Shown piece after piece: positions 34,218 through 43,429 of a stretch of 64,000 nt of DNA (the first letter of the stretch is position 1; every line of letters begins with the position of its first letter). The stretch is from Shouchella shacheensis (GTDB taxonomy: Bacteria; Bacillota; Bacilli; Bacillales; Bacillaceae_D). The notes below the pieces were generated by a model. The model saw only the letters and a program-made list of their open reading frames with translations, ran no database searches and was not told the origin of the DNA. The DNA lies in assembly GCF_001484965.1 (NCBI RefSeq), contig NZ_LLYY01000003.1, positions 186,001 through 250,000 of the forward strand. Reading direction: 5' to 3'. The translations under genes were made by a program, and so were the position numbers.

Positions 34218-35918
34218 ATGGAGCATGTAGAAAAAAAGTGGTTAACCCATTATCCGGAACAGGTACCCCCGTCACTTGAATACGAAGAGAAGCCATTGCA
34301 TTATTTCTTGAAAGCTGCCGCAGAGAATTACCCCGAGCAAGAAGCCATACACTTCTTGGGCAAAAGAATGACGTACAGCGAACTTTACCGGGAGGCATTA
34401 AAGTTCGCAAACCAGTTAGAGACGCTCAATGTAAAAAAAGGGGATCGTGTGGCCATCATGCTTGCCAACTGTCCACAGGCAATCATCAGTTACTACGGGG
34501 CGTTAATGACAGGGGCAGTGGTTGTGCAAACGAATCCCCTATACGTAGAAAGGGAGCTAGAGCATCAGCTCAATGATTCAGGTGCAAAGGTTCTTATTTG
34601 CCTTGATCTCGTGATGCCGCGTGTGCTGAACGTTCGGGGGAGGACGTCGCTTGAGACGGTGATTGTAACGAGCATTAAAGATTACCTGCCGTTTCCGAAG
34701 AATGTTCTGTATCCCCTCGTTCAGAAGAAACAGGGAACGCCGAAAGTGGAAGTCCTTTACGACGAGCGTACGATCGCCTTTTTGCCATTCCTTAAGGAAG
34801 GAAATGAGTCAGAGGTTGAACAAACCATGGATGTCAGAGGTGATCTAGCCCTCCTTCAGTATACCGGGGGGACAACAGGGCCAGCGAAAGGGGTTATGCT
34901 GACGCATAGAAACTTAGTCGTCAACACGTACCAATGCATGAGATGGGCTTATCAAACAAAACCCGCTGAGGAAAGGATATTAGCTGCGTTGCCATTCTTT
35001 CATGTGTATGGAATGACAACGGTGATGAATCAAGCAGTCATGAATGCCTCTACCATGGTGCTTGTGCCGAAGTTTGACCCTGAGGAGGTACTGAAGACGA
35101 TCCAGAAACAGCGAATTACGCTCTTCCCGGGAGCACCGACCATGTATATCGCTCTTATCAATCACCCGAACATTGAGAAATACGATCTCACAACTATTAA
35201 GGCGTGCCTTAGTGGCTCCGCGGCTCTCCCGCTCGAGGTCCAGCAAACGTTTGAACGCTTAACAAAGGGACGAATTGTGGAAGGGTACGGCTTAACGGAG
35301 ACGTCCCCGGTGGCGATCTCGAACCCAATTTGGGATCGTCGGAAAAATGGAAGCATTGGCTTGCCATGGCCGGATACCGAAGCGATGATTTATTCAATAG
35401 AACGGGATGGAGAAGCAGAGGTTGGTGAAGTGGGCGAAGTCGCTGTCCGTGGACCACAAGTAATGAAAGGCTACTGGAATCGTCCAGAAGCGACGGCCCA
35501 AGTCTTCAAAGGAGATTGGTTCATGACAGGAGATATGGGCCGAATGGATGAAGAAGGCTATTTTTACATCGTAGACAGGAAGAAAGACATGATCATCGCC
35601 GGCGGATTTAATATCTATCCTCGTGAAGTGGAAGAAGTGCTTTATGAGCATGAGGCTGTGATGGAGGCGGCAGTCATTGGTGTACCTGATGAATACCGCG
35701 GGGAGACGGTGAAAGCATTCGTGGTTTTGAAGAGCGGAGCACAGACGACCGAGGCGGACCTAGAAGCCTACTGTCGCAAAAGCCTAGCGGCCTATAAAAT
35801 CCCCCGCATTTATGAATTTCGGGAAGAACTACCAAAAACGCTTGTCGGCAAAGTCTTAAAACGGGCCCTTATTGAAGAACTGGACAATAGAAAGGAATCC
35901 GAAAAAAAGGAAGCATGA
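34218..35918 (+). CDS. lcfA: Long-chain fatty acid-CoA ligase
   Basis: It activates fatty acids to acyl-CoA with ATP, at the membrane-cytosol boundary, and feeds beta-oxidation. 566 residues of the ANL superfamily: P-loop-like YTGGTTGPAKGVMLTH (from about 215), VEGYGLTETSP (A5), and GGFNIYPREVEE with catalytic Lys in KTLVGKVLKR near the C-terminus. The start follows CGAGGAGGAG. It heads lcfA-fadR-fadB-etfB-etfA, but an own terminator separates it from fadR. Confidence 0.96.
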   Translation: MEHVEKKWLTHYPEQVPPSLEYEEKPLHYFLKAAAENYPEQEAIHFLGKRMTYSELYREALKFANQLETLNVKKGDRVAIMLANCPQAIISYYGALMTGAVVVQTNPLYVERELEHQLNDSGAKVLICLDLVMPRVLNVRGRTSLETVIVTSIKDYLPFPKNVLYPLVQKKQGTPKVEVLYDERTIAFLPFLKEGNESEVEQTMDVRGDLALLQYTGGTTGPAKGVMLTHRNLVVNTYQCMRWAYQTKPAEERILAALPFFHVYGMTTVMNQAVMNASTMVLVPKFDPEEVLKTIQKQRITLFPGAPTMYIALINHPNIEKYDLTTIKACLSGSAALPLEVQQTFERLTKGRIVEGYGLTETSPVAISNPIWDRRKNGSIGLPWPDTEAMIYSIERDGEAEVGEVGEVAVRGPQVMKGYWNRPEATAQVFKGDWFMTGDMGRMDEEGYFYIVDRKKDMIIAGGFNIYPREVEEVLYEHEAVMEAAVIGVPDEYRGETVKAFVVLKSGAQTTEADLEAYCRKSLAAYKIPRIYEFREELPKTLVGKVLKRALIEELDNRKESEKKEA

Positions 35919-35923
35919 CCTAG

Positions 35924-35966
35924 ACCTCCTTTGCATGTACCCCGATACCTGCAAAGGAGGTTTTGT
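35924..35966 (+). terminator. Terminator after lcfA
   Basis: ACCTCCTTTGCA/TGCAAAGGAGGT with TTTGTT. It lies between lcfA and the fadR promoter, so lcfA can be transcribed alone. Confidence 0.88.
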
Positions 35967-36009
35967 TGGGTGAAAGAAAAAATGCGGCACGTGTTGTGAA
36001 TGGACGTGA

Positions 36010-36065
36010 TTGACAAACGAGAGGAAAAGGGGTACACTTTAACTATATGAATGATCATTCATTCA
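36010..36065 (+). promoter_or_regulatory. fadR promoter with FadR operator
   Basis: TTGACA, 17 bases, TACACT (36010-36038). TGAATGATCATTCATTCA at 36048-36065 matches the FadR (YsiA) box TGAATGAATANTCATTCA at 16 of 18 positions and covers the start region. This indicates autorepression relieved by long-chain acyl-CoA. Confidence 0.88.
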
Positions 36066-36088
36066 TAGTTCGAGAAGGAGAGATACTA

Positions 36089-36685
36089 GTGAGCAAGAAA
36101 AAAGGGCAGAAGTACGAGCAAATTATTGATGCGGCTGTGATTGTTATCGCAAAACACGGGTTTCATCAAGCTCAAGTTTCGAAGATCGCCAAGGAAGCAG
36201 GAGTGGCGGATGGAACCATCTACTTATATTTTAAAAACAAAGAAGACATATTGACCTCTCTTTTTGAGAAAAAGATGGGGGTTTTTGTGGAGAAGATACG
36301 TTCACATCTTGCCGAAGAGGGAGCGATAAATAAAAAGATCAAGCTGCTGGTTGCCGCCCATTTTAATCAGCTTGAAGAAGATTATCATATGGCCGTTGTC
36401 ACGCAGCTTGAGTTGCGCCAGTCCAAAACAGAGCTACGTATAAAAATAAATCAAATCTTAAAAGGGTATTTGTCGTTGCTAGACGAATTGATAACAGAAG
36501 GGAAAGAAAGCGGATACTTTTCCGCGGAGATTGACGTTCGGCTAGCAAGGCAAATGATTTTTGGCACGCTGGATGAAGTGGTCACAAACTGGGTGATGGC
36601 TGAAGGGAAATTTCCGCTAAAGGAGCAAGCCGAACCGGTACAGAAAATGCTGTTAAACGGTTTGGTGGGCTCCGTTAAAGATTAA
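36089..36685 (+). CDS. fadR: TetR-family fatty acid degradation regulator FadR
   Basis: A repressor of beta-oxidation genes that releases DNA on binding long-chain acyl-CoA. AAGGAG at 36075-36080 and GTG 36089 give 198 residues aligning with B. subtilis FadR; an in-frame start at 36047 would lie in the operator. The TetR helix-turn-helix is QVSKIAKEAGVADGTIYLYF (residues about 27-46), followed by KNKEDILTSLF. The C-terminal ligand domain is helical. fadB follows by 16 bases. Confidence 0.95.
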   Translation: MSKKKGQKYEQIIDAAVIVIAKHGFHQAQVSKIAKEAGVADGTIYLYFKNKEDILTSLFEKKMGVFVEKIRSHLAEEGAINKKIKLLVAAHFNQLEEDYHMAVVTQLELRQSKTELRIKINQILKGYLSLLDELITEGKESGYFSAEIDVRLARQMIFGTLDEVVTNWVMAEGKFPLKEQAEPVQKMLLNGLVGSVKD

Positions 36686-36701
36686 AATTAGGAGGGAAAA
36701 C

Positions 36702-37472
36702 ATGAGTTACACGCTTTGGTCCTTAGAAAAAGGAGTGGCACGAATTACGTTGAATCGACCTCCTGCAAACGCACTGGCACGCGATGTGCTTCAGGAGCTT
36801 GACGAACATTTTGACAGGGTTTATGAAGATGAGACGATCCGCTCTGTGCTTATTCGCGGAGAAGGCAGGTTTTTTGCCGCCGGGGCCGATATTAAGGAAT
36901 TTACTCAGGTGGAAAACACAGAGGAATTCAAATCGCTTGCTACCGGTGGACAGAAAACGTTTAGCAATATTGAGAACTGCCCAAAACCTGTGATAGCCGC
37001 TATCCATGGAGCAGCGCTTGGTGGAGGGCTTGAACTTGCAATGGCTTGCCATATTCGTCTTGCAACGGAAGACACAAAGCTCGGTCTTCCGGAACTGAAT
37101 CTAGGGTTAATCCCGGGATTTGGCGGCACGCAGCGCTTACCGAAGCTTGTTGGTAAAGCGAAAGCACTAGAGCTAATGTTAACAAGTGAACCGATGACGG
37201 GAGCAGAAGGTCACGCATTAGGGCTCATCAACAGTCTTCATCCTGAACAGTCTCTCCAAGATGAGGCTGAAAAACTTGCACGCAAGATTGCCCAAAAGAG
37301 TCCGCTTACAACCAAATGCGTTCTTGATTTGCTTCGTTACAGTGACGGGCCACTTGAAGAGGGGTTGAAGCAGGAAGCGAATAAGTTTGGTGAGGTCTTT
37401 GACACGGAAGATCGTAAAGAGGGAGTACAGGCATTCATCGATAAACGAAAGCCTACATTTCAGGGAAAGTAA
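36702..37472 (+). CDS. fadB: Enoyl-CoA hydratase, beta-oxidation
   Basis: A crotonase-fold enzyme of 256 residues that hydrates trans-2-enoyl-CoA. The oxyanion-hole region FFAAGADIKEF (near 50) and HGAALGGGLELAMACH (near 103) are seen, with catalytic Glu residues expected in PELNLGLIPGFGGTQRL (near 130). It is the third gene of the fad cluster, upstream of the electron-transfer flavoprotein genes, as in B. subtilis. AGGAGGG lies before the ATG. Confidence 0.94.
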   Translation: MSYTLWSLEKGVARITLNRPPANALARDVLQELDEHFDRVYEDETIRSVLIRGEGRFFAAGADIKEFTQVENTEEFKSLATGGQKTFSNIENCPKPVIAAIHGAALGGGLELAMACHIRLATEDTKLGLPELNLGLIPGFGGTQRLPKLVGKAKALELMLTSEPMTGAEGHALGLINSLHPEQSLQDEAEKLARKIAQKSPLTTKCVLDLLRYSDGPLEEGLKQEANKFGEVFDTEDRKEGVQAFIDKRKPTFQGK

Positions 37473-37497
37473 ATGAATTCAATTAGGAGGGGCATGC

Positions 37498-38268
37498 ATG
37501 AACATTTTTGTCATTTTAAAACGAACGTTTGACACAGAGGAGAAAATCACGATTTCAAACGGACGTATTCAGGAAGATGGAGCCGAATTCATTATCAATC
37601 CTTATGATGAGTACGCAGTAGAAGAAGCGCTTGTATTGCGCGACGAACATGGCGGCGAAGTTACCGTTGTCACCGTTGGCGAAGAAGATGCGGAAAAGCA
37701 GCTGCGCACAGCACTTGCAATGGGGGCCGATAAAGCTGTTCTCATAGATCGTGAAGAAGTGGAAGAAAGCGATCCCTTTACAACGGCTTCGCTACTCCAT
37801 GCTTATTTCAAGGACCAAGAAGTCGACATCATTCTCGCAGGAAACGTGGCTGTTGACGGGGGAAGTGGTCAAGTCGGACCTCGACTGGCCGAGCTTCTTG
37901 ATATCGCTCAAGTGACAACGATTACAAACATCGACGTTGCTGGAACAACAGCAACCATTGTACGCGATGTCGAAGGGGATGAAGAAACGGTTGAAGTCTC
38001 GCTTCCGCTTCTCGTTACTGCTCAGCAGGGCTTAAATGACCCGCGTTACCCATCCCTGCCCGGCATCATGAAGGCGAAAAAGAAGCCTCTTGAAACGCTG
38101 GACTTGGATGATCTCGAAGTGGAAGAAGAGGATGTGGAAGCAAAAACAACAACTGTTGAAGTCTTCCTGCCACCAGAAAAACAAGCAGGCAAAAAGCTTG
38201 AAGGCGAGACGGCGGATCAAGTGAGAGAGCTTGTGTCATTGCTAAAATCTGAAGCAAAAGTGATATAA
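37498..38268 (+). CDS. etfB: Electron transfer flavoprotein beta subunit
   Basis: It carries electrons from acyl-CoA dehydrogenase to the respiratory chain, with EtfA, in the beta-oxidation cluster. 256 residues; the ETF beta pattern (VTVGEEDAEKQLRTALAMGADKA, shown split: VTVGEEDAEKQL and RTALAMGADKA, near 58-80) and LAGNVAVDGGSGQVGP for AMP binding are visible. An acidic segment (DDLEVEEEDVEAK) is near residue 205. Strong SD TAGGAGGGG. etfA follows by 15 bases. Confidence 0.95.
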   Translation: MNIFVILKRTFDTEEKITISNGRIQEDGAEFIINPYDEYAVEEALVLRDEHGGEVTVVTVGEEDAEKQLRTALAMGADKAVLIDREEVEESDPFTTASLLHAYFKDQEVDIILAGNVAVDGGSGQVGPRLAELLDIAQVTTITNIDVAGTTATIVRDVEGDEETVEVSLPLLVTAQQGLNDPRYPSLPGIMKAKKKPLETLDLDDLEVEEEDVEAKTTTVEVFLPPEKQAGKKLEGETADQVRELVSLLKSEAKVI

Positions 38269-38283
38269 GGAGGAGAGACACTT

Positions 38284-39261
38284 ATGGCGAAAAAAACAGT
38301 TGTTCTTGCGGAAGCACGAAACGGGGAATTACGAAATGTATCCTTTGAAGCCATTGCAGCTGCTGGGCAGCTCACAAATGGCGGAGAAATCGTAGGAGTG
38401 GTTGCAGGAGACGGAGCAGAGGGGTTGGCAAGCGACCTGATTAGCTATGGTGCCGACCGTGTGATTGCTATTGAACACGCAGATTTAACGCAGTATACGA
38501 CGGATGCCTACAAGCAAGCGTATTTGCAAGTGTTTGATAAAGAAAACCCGGACATTGTCGTCCTAGGTCATACATCGATCGGGAAAGATGTCTCTCCGCG
38601 CCTAGCGGTAAAAATGGACGCGGCCCTTATCTCAGACGTGGTTGGAATAGAGGGCGGCGAGCAGCCAGCCTTTACACGACCGATATATTCTGGAAAGGCT
38701 TTCGAAAAGAAAAAGCCTGTTGGTGATGGCCCGCTCATTGTCACCATTCGCCCGAATAACATCCCGGCCAATGAGCCTGATTCAGCTAGGGCGGGGGATA
38801 CAGAAGCACTATCCGTAGATATCCAGGACTTGCGTTCTGTTGTAAAAGATGTTGTGAAAAAAGCGACAGGTGGCGTCGATTTATCCGAAGCCAATATCAT
38901 CATTGCTGGTGGACGTGGCGTGAAAAGCGAAGAAGGGTTTAAGCCACTTGAAGAACTTGCAGAACTTTTAGGAGGAGCTGTTGGCGCTTCACGGGGAGCG
39001 TGTGACGCTGAATACTGTGATTATTCCTTGCAAATTGGTCAAACGGGCAAAGTCGTCACCCCCGATCTTTATTTCGCAATTGGATTATCAGGAGCGATTC
39101 AACATTTAGCGGGGATGTCCAACTCGAAAGTGATCGTAGCGATTAACAAAGATCCGGAAGCGCCTATTTTTGAGGTAGCAGACTACGGTATCGTTGGGGA
39201 TTTATTTGAGATTGTTCCTCTGCTTACGGAAGAACTTAAAGGAGTTGTCGCTTCTAAATAA
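38284..39261 (+). CDS. etfA: Electron transfer flavoprotein alpha subunit
   Basis: The FAD-binding partner of EtfB, 325 residues. The C-terminal FAD domain shows GASRGACDAEYC, QIGQTGKVVTPDLYFAIG and LSGAIQHLAGM, then VAINKDPEAPIFEVADYG, all standard. SD AAGGAGGAG lies just before the ATG. The operon ends at a terminator. Confidence 0.96.
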   Translation: MAKKTVVLAEARNGELRNVSFEAIAAAGQLTNGGEIVGVVAGDGAEGLASDLISYGADRVIAIEHADLTQYTTDAYKQAYLQVFDKENPDIVVLGHTSIGKDVSPRLAVKMDAALISDVVGIEGGEQPAFTRPIYSGKAFEKKKPVGDGPLIVTIRPNNIPANEPDSARAGDTEALSVDIQDLRSVVKDVVKKATGGVDLSEANIIIAGGRGVKSEEGFKPLEELAELLGGAVGASRGACDAEYCDYSLQIGQTGKVVTPDLYFAIGLSGAIQHLAGMSNSKVIVAINKDPEAPIFEVADYGIVGDLFEIVPLLTEELKGVVASK

Positions 39262-39265
39262 GGGA

Positions 39266-39303
39266 GGAGCCGCTTGCTGGGAAGCAGGTGGCTTCTTTTT
39301 TTC
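39266..39303 (+). terminator. Terminator of fadR-fadB-etfB-etfA
   Basis: GAGCCGCTTGCT/AGCAGGTGGCTTC with a GGGA loop and seven T. Confidence 0.87.
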
Positions 39304-39419
39304 AAGCATCGGCGGGTAGAAGCGTCGAGATTTTTCGATCTGACAACAAAATCATGGGAGGTATTTTTTGTAAGATCTCCAGAATTCGCACTTCTAAGCG
39401 ACCTGCCTGCGCAATTCGG
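39302..39419 (+). repeat. Intergenic repeat, type A, diverged, full length
   Basis: TTCAAGCATCGGCGGGTAGA at the 5' end, AAGCGTCGAGATTTTTC inner arm, and GACCTGCCTGCGCAATTCGG at the 3' end. It starts in the etfA terminator T-run. The rest of the interval to trxA (39420-39605) holds a TATACT box near 39565 and no gene. Confidence 0.75.
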
Positions 39420-39605
39420 TTTCCTGAGCCTACATTAGCGCGTAAAGCGTGTTAGGCAATCTGCTGTTTATCACGGAACAATAAGGGGAAACCTATAAAC
39501 AGAAAAAGGAGCGGTGTGAGCAAAATTCATAAGCAAGATGTTTCCATTGCTTCTGCAGATAGTGGTATACTGGCAAAGAATTTAGAATGAAAGGGGATCA
39601 TAAAA

Positions 39606-39920
39606 ATGGCAATTGTAAATGCAACAGATCAGTCGTTTACAGAAGAAACAAAAGAGGGCGTTGTCCTCGTTGACTTTTGGGCACCTTGGTGTGGCCCTTG
39701 TAAAATGATTGCACCAGTCCTTGAAGAACTTGACGGTGAGCTTGGGGACAAAGCAAAAATTGTAAAGCTCGATGTTGATGAGAACCAGGAAACTGCTGGA
39801 AAATATAGCGTGATGAGCATTCCGACACTGCTTGTGCTCAAAGATGGAGAAGTCGTCGACAAAGCGGTTGGATTTCAACCAAAAGAAGCGATTGAAGAGC
39901 TTCTGAACAAACAAATGTAG
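39606..39920 (+). CDS. trxA: Thioredoxin
   Basis: A 104-residue thioredoxin with the active site WCGPCK (Cys29, Cys32), the cis-Pro [12 protein letters not shown] and [15 protein letters not shown] at the end. It is the general cytosolic disulfide reductant. The ATG follows AAAGGGGAT. It is monocistronic, ending in a terminator. Confidence 0.98.
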   Translation: MAIVNATDQSFTEETKEGVVLVDFWAPWCGPCKMIAPVLEELDGELGDKAKIVKLDVDENQETAGKYSVMSIPTLLVLKDGEVVDKAVGFQPKEAIEELLNKQM

Positions 39921-39930
39921 TTGTTTCTTG

Positions 39931-39965
39931 AAAATCCGTCTTCTCTTAGAGAGACGGATTTTTTT
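39931..39965 (+). terminator. Terminator after trxA
   Basis: AAATCCGTCT/AGACGGATTT with a short loop and seven T. Confidence 0.9.
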
Positions 39966-39984
39966 GTCCAGCTCCGGCGGGTAG
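39965..39984 (+). repeat. Type A repeat, 5' end only
   Basis: TGTCCAGCTCCGGCGGGTAG starts in the trxA terminator T-run and then stops; 3' parts are missing. uvrC begins 33 bases downstream. Confidence 0.7.
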
Positions 39985-40016
39985 CTTTATGGTATTAGTT
40001 GTAAAAGGGGGACGAG

Positions 40017-41792
40017 ATGAACACCCACTTGAAAGAAAAACTTGCGGTTCTGCCAGATAAACCAGGCTGTTATCTCATGAGGGATCGCCAAGGAACGGTC
40101 ATTTATGTAGGAAAAGCGAAAGTGCTTAAGAATCGCGTGCGTTCGTATTTCACAGGGAGTCACGATGGCAAGACCCAGCGTCTTGTGGGAGAAATTGTCG
40201 ATTTTGAATACATTGTCACCTCCTCGAACATCGAGGCGCTCATTCTGGAGCTGAACTTAATTAAAAAGCACGACCCCAAATACAATGTGCTTCTTAAAGA
40301 CGATAAGTCCTATCCGTATTTAAAGATAACAAAGGAAGAGCATCCTAGGCTGATCATTACAAGGCAAGTCAGAAAAGACGGAGGAAAATATTTCGGACCT
40401 TATCCGAACGCTGGGGCTGCGAGTGAAACAAAGAAGCTGCTCGACCGTCTTTATCCTCTCAGGAAATGCCGAAAGATGCCCGACCATGTCTGCTTGTACT
40501 ACCACATCGGTCAGTGCTTGGCGCCGTGTGTGTATGAAGTGACACAGGAACAGAATGAGCAAATGGTCTCGGAGATCAGCCGATTTCTAAAGAATGGACA
40601 TACCGATGTGAAAAACAAGTTAAAAGAAAAGATGGAGAAAGCGGCAGACGACCTAGATTTTGAACGTGCCAAGGAATTAAGAGACACGATTGCGCAACTT
40701 GAACAGGTCATGGAAAAGCAGAAGATGTCGATCAACGACAACACGGATCGGGATGTCTTCGGCTATACGTATGACAAAGGGTGGATGTGTGTTCAAGTCT
40801 TTTTTATACGCCAGGGACAATTGATTGAGCGGGATGTGTCCATTTTTCCTTTCTACCAAGAAGCGCCTGAAGAGCTCTTGACATTCATTGCCCAGTTTTA
40901 TCTGGAAAAAGAGCATATCAAACCTAAAGAGATCCTTGTTTCCGAATCGGTCGATGCCCATTTGCTAAGCGAGCTTCTCGACCTTCGCGTGCTCCAACCA
41001 AAACGTGGCCAGAAAAAGTCACTGCTTGCGCTTTCTGAAGAGAATGCTTCCATTGCATTAAAGGAGAAATTCTCCATTATTGAACGGGATGAGGAACGAA
41101 CGGTAAAGGCGGTCGAACGTCTGGGTGAAGCGATGAGCATTGCACCGCCTTACCGAATTGAAGCCTTTGACAATTCGAACATTCAAGGTGTGGATCCTGT
41201 ATCAGCAATGGTGACATTTGTGAATGGAAAGCCACATCGGAAAGGCTACCGCAAATACAAAATTAAGTCTGTACAGGGACCTGACGACTACGCCTCAATG
41301 CGTGAAGTTGTCAGGAGGCGCTACGTGCGCTTGCTCAAGGAAGGAGCGGCGCTGCCGGATTTGATTGTCATAGATGGTGGGGCGGGGCAAATTGCCGCGG
41401 CTAAAGAAATCTTAGAGGACGAGCTAGGACTAGAAATTCCCGTGTGCGGGCTTGCCAAAGATGATAAACACCGGACCTCGCAGTTGCTTATGGGGGCCCC
41501 CCCTGTTGGTGTTCCGCTTAAGCGCGACAGCCACGAGTTTTATTTACTTCAACGAGTTCAAGATGAGGTCCATCGGTTTGCCATTACGTTTCACAGGCAA
41601 ACACGCTCGAAAAGCTTTTTTCAATCCAAACTGGATCACATTCCGGGAGTAGGAGAAAAGCGAAAGCGCATCCTTTTAAAAGCCTACGGTTCCGTGAAAA
41701 AGATGCGGGAAGCAACGGTTGAAGACATGCAAACGCATGGCATTCCTGCATCCATTGCCAAAAAAGTTATTGATGCTCTGAATGAAAACTAG
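40017..41792 (+). CDS. uvrC: UvrABC excinuclease subunit C
   Basis: It makes the two incisions in nucleotide excision repair. 591 residues: GIY-YIG nuclease (about 14-92, [19 protein letters not shown]), UVR motif ([19 protein letters not shown] near 203-222), RNase H-like domain ([19 protein letters not shown] near 380, [11 protein letters not shown] near 450) and C-terminal helix-hairpin-helix ([13 protein letters not shown], near 543). GGGGGACG precedes the ATG. Confidence 0.97.
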   Translation: MNTHLKEKLAVLPDKPGCYLMRDRQGTVIYVGKAKVLKNRVRSYFTGSHDGKTQRLVGEIVDFEYIVTSSNIEALILELNLIKKHDPKYNVLLKDDKSYPYLKITKEEHPRLIITRQVRKDGGKYFGPYPNAGAASETKKLLDRLYPLRKCRKMPDHVCLYYHIGQCLAPCVYEVTQEQNEQMVSEISRFLKNGHTDVKNKLKEKMEKAADDLDFERAKELRDTIAQLEQVMEKQKMSINDNTDRDVFGYTYDKGWMCVQVFFIRQGQLIERDVSIFPFYQEAPEELLTFIAQFYLEKEHIKPKEILVSESVDAHLLSELLDLRVLQPKRGQKKSLLALSEENASIALKEKFSIIERDEERTVKAVERLGEAMSIAPPYRIEAFDNSNIQGVDPVSAMVTFVNGKPHRKGYRKYKIKSVQGPDDYASMREVVRRRYVRLLKEGAALPDLIVIDGGAGQIAAAKEILEDELGLEIPVCGLAKDDKHRTSQLLMGAPPVGVPLKRDSHEFYLLQRVQDEVHRFAITFHRQTRSKSFFQSKLDHIPGVGEKRKRILLKAYGSVKKMREATVEDMQTHGIPASIAKKVIDALNEN

Positions 41793-41821
41793 CCACCGAG
41801 TTCTTAGAGCCGGTGGCTTTC
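41791..41821 (+). terminator. Possible terminator after uvrC
   Basis: AGCCACCG/CGGTGGCT stem, but only three T follow. Confidence 0.55.
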
Positions 41822-41859
41822 ACTGTTTGGTGGTGTAGTGAAAAAGGAGGACCAGAGAA

Positions 41860-41986
41860 ATGGAGCAGTTCCCAATATGGAAGCGACTGGCGCAATCCGC
41901 AGTATTCGAGTGAGGATCCGTTGAACCACCCTGGTTCCTGGTGCATTCCCAAGTTCTTCAAACGTTATCCACTTAAGACTCTATGA
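41860..41986 (+). pseudogene. Possible frameshifted small gene, about 41 residues
   Basis: AAAAGGAGG (41842-41850) lies nine bases before ATG 41860, a clear start signal. In that frame the peptide ends after 17 residues. Dropping one G right after the ATG gives (M)SSSQYGSDWRNPQYSSEDP, LNHPGSWCIPKFFKRYPL and a stop at 41984, which looks like a genuine small polar protein. So either a small gene with a +1 base insertion, a sequencing error, or the 17-residue peptide is real. It overlaps the end of yslB on the other strand. Confidence 0.4.
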
Positions 41987-42374
41987 AATCTCGACGGTCC
42001 GAATGCACCGTGATTTGAACGAAATTTCGTTTCACTGTATAGAAGGCGACGGAGACAGTGTTGCTCCATTGCTCGTTAATCTCAGCGAGAAAGCCAGCTT
42101 CAAGTTGATAACAGCGATCGTCCCCTCGGCCCATCCACTCGCCCTCAAGCTGATAGGATTTCTCTTGCTTGCGTTCTTTCGTAAGCTCAAGCTTCCCCCA
42201 GTCCGCTTTGGCGAAAAACTCAACGGCCTCCTCAAGCGTTTCTACTGGATATTTTCTTGCAAGCGTCTTGCCGATCCAGTAGAGGAGAGAATCGTGCTCA
42301 GTTCCTAACAGGTCTTTTAGTACGTCATTTCGAATAAGGTCATAGGCGAAATGGCACTCTTTGCTTTCATTCAT
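41973..42374 (-). CDS. yslB: YslB-like DUF2507 protein
   Basis: A 133-residue cytosolic protein with FAYDLIRNDVLKDLLG, LYWIGKTLARKYPVETLEEA and QLEAGFLAE, the DUF2507 pattern also seen in B. subtilis YslB. The fold is of the heme-NO-binding/V4R type by family knowledge; the role is unknown. On the minus strand GAGGTG precedes ATG 42374 by eight bases; a GTG at 42383 is the alternative. It is opposite in direction to uvrC and sdhC. Confidence 0.85.
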   Translation of the reverse strand: MNESKECHFAYDLIRNDVLKDLLGTEHDSLLYWIGKTLARKYPVETLEEAVEFFAKADWGKLELTKERKQEKSYQLEGEWMGRGDDRCYQLEAGFLAEINEQWSNTVSVAFYTVKRNFVQITVHSDRRDFIES

Positions 42375-42413
42375 GAAGAACACCTCGAGTAAAAGACTTG
42401 ATCTCTGTTATCT

Positions 42414-42442
42414 ATCTTACCTTTATCCAAAACGTTTGTCAG
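42414..42442 (-). promoter_or_regulatory. Candidate yslB promoter
   Basis: On the minus strand: CTGACA, 17 bases, TAAGAT, about 40 bases upstream of the start. Confidence 0.55.
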
Positions 42443-42596
42443 TAGAACTTTTTAACGAATAGCGAGCGAAAGGTTGATTTTTGAAAGGGAGGGGAGCCAA
42501 CTAAAGAGACGTGGAAATGGCTTTCATGCCCTCCGTTCTTACAAAATAAGAATGGTAGTAAACCCCCATAAATCAATAGAAACTGAATCCGTTTTC

Positions 42597-42625
42597 TTGA
42601 CGATTTATTGGCATAAGGGTAAAAT
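42597..42625 (+). promoter_or_regulatory. sdhCAB promoter
   Basis: TTGACG, 17 bases, TAAAAT. The leader is about 150 bases. The stretch 42443-42596 upstream has no gene I can support. Confidence 0.8.
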
Positions 42626-42782
42626 AAATGTGTCAAATCACTTTAAAAGAATCAGAGAGAGACTTTTTGACTCAGCAGTGCGGTTGGAGAAAATGATCAG
42701 GGGGTCCAGTTATAAGAGAGAATAAAAACAAGCAAACAAACGGGTAGGAGAAGGCAGCAAAACTATCGTGGAGGGAACGCGT

Positions 42783-43394
42783 ATGGCTGGAAATTCGGAG
42801 TATATTAACCGTAGGATTCATTCACTACTTGGGGTCATTCCCATAGGAGTATTTTTAACACAGCATTTAGTGGTCAACCATTTTGCCACGCGGGGGCCAG
42901 AGGCATTTAACCAGGCGGTTCACTTTATGGAGAGTCTGCCATTTCGTCATGTCTTAGAGGCTTTTATTATTTTCTTGCCAATTCTTTTTCATGCGATTTA
43001 CGGCGTCTATATAGCCTTCACATCCAAAAGTAACACCTCCCGCTACGGGTTTTTTCGTAACTGGATGTTCTTTCTTCAACGTGTTACCGGTGTGATTCTA
43101 TTAGTCTTTATTACTTGGCACGTCTATGACACTTGGTTTCAGTCCGTATTTTTAGGGGAAGAGATAAGTTTTAATTTCATGGCGGATATTTTATCTAACC
43201 CATTTATGCTTGCATTCTATATTTTAGGGGTTGTCTCTGCGACATTCCACTTTGCGAACGGACTATGGTCTTTCGCTGTTTCTTGGGGGATTACGGTAAG
43301 CCCGCGTTCACAGCGTATTATGACGTACGTTTCAGCTATAATTTTCTTGGCGCTAACGTATGTAGGCGTAGCCGCCGCATTGGCTTTTGTTTAA
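42783..43394 (+). CDS. sdhC: Succinate dehydrogenase cytochrome b558 subunit
   Basis: The single large membrane anchor (203 residues, five hydrophobic helices) that binds two hemes and the menaquinone site in the Bacillus-type succinate dehydrogenase. NRRIHSLLGVIPIGVFLTQH, HAIYGVYIAF, RVTGVILLVFITWHVYD and ATFHFANGLWSFAV include the heme-ligand histidines. GGAGGGA lies seven bases before ATG 42783, so the GTG at 42768 is not the start. It heads sdhCAB. Confidence 0.96.
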   Translation: MAGNSEYINRRIHSLLGVIPIGVFLTQHLVVNHFATRGPEAFNQAVHFMESLPFRHVLEAFIIFLPILFHAIYGVYIAFTSKSNTSRYGFFRNWMFFLQRVTGVILLVFITWHVYDTWFQSVFLGEEISFNFMADILSNPFMLAFYILGVVSATFHFANGLWSFAVSWGITVSPRSQRIMTYVSAIIFLALTYVGVAAALAFV

Positions 43395-43429
43395 ACCGGA
43401 TATAGCGAACACATAGGGAGTGGAACTTC

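Noticed and set aside
41767-41961. 64-codon minus-strand frame after uvrC
   Set aside because: No ribosome site, and it overlaps the better supported plus-strand start at 41860.
42474-42725. 83-codon frame upstream of sdhC
   Set aside because: It spans the sdh promoter (TTGACG-N17-TAAAAT), has no convincing start and no recognisable composition.
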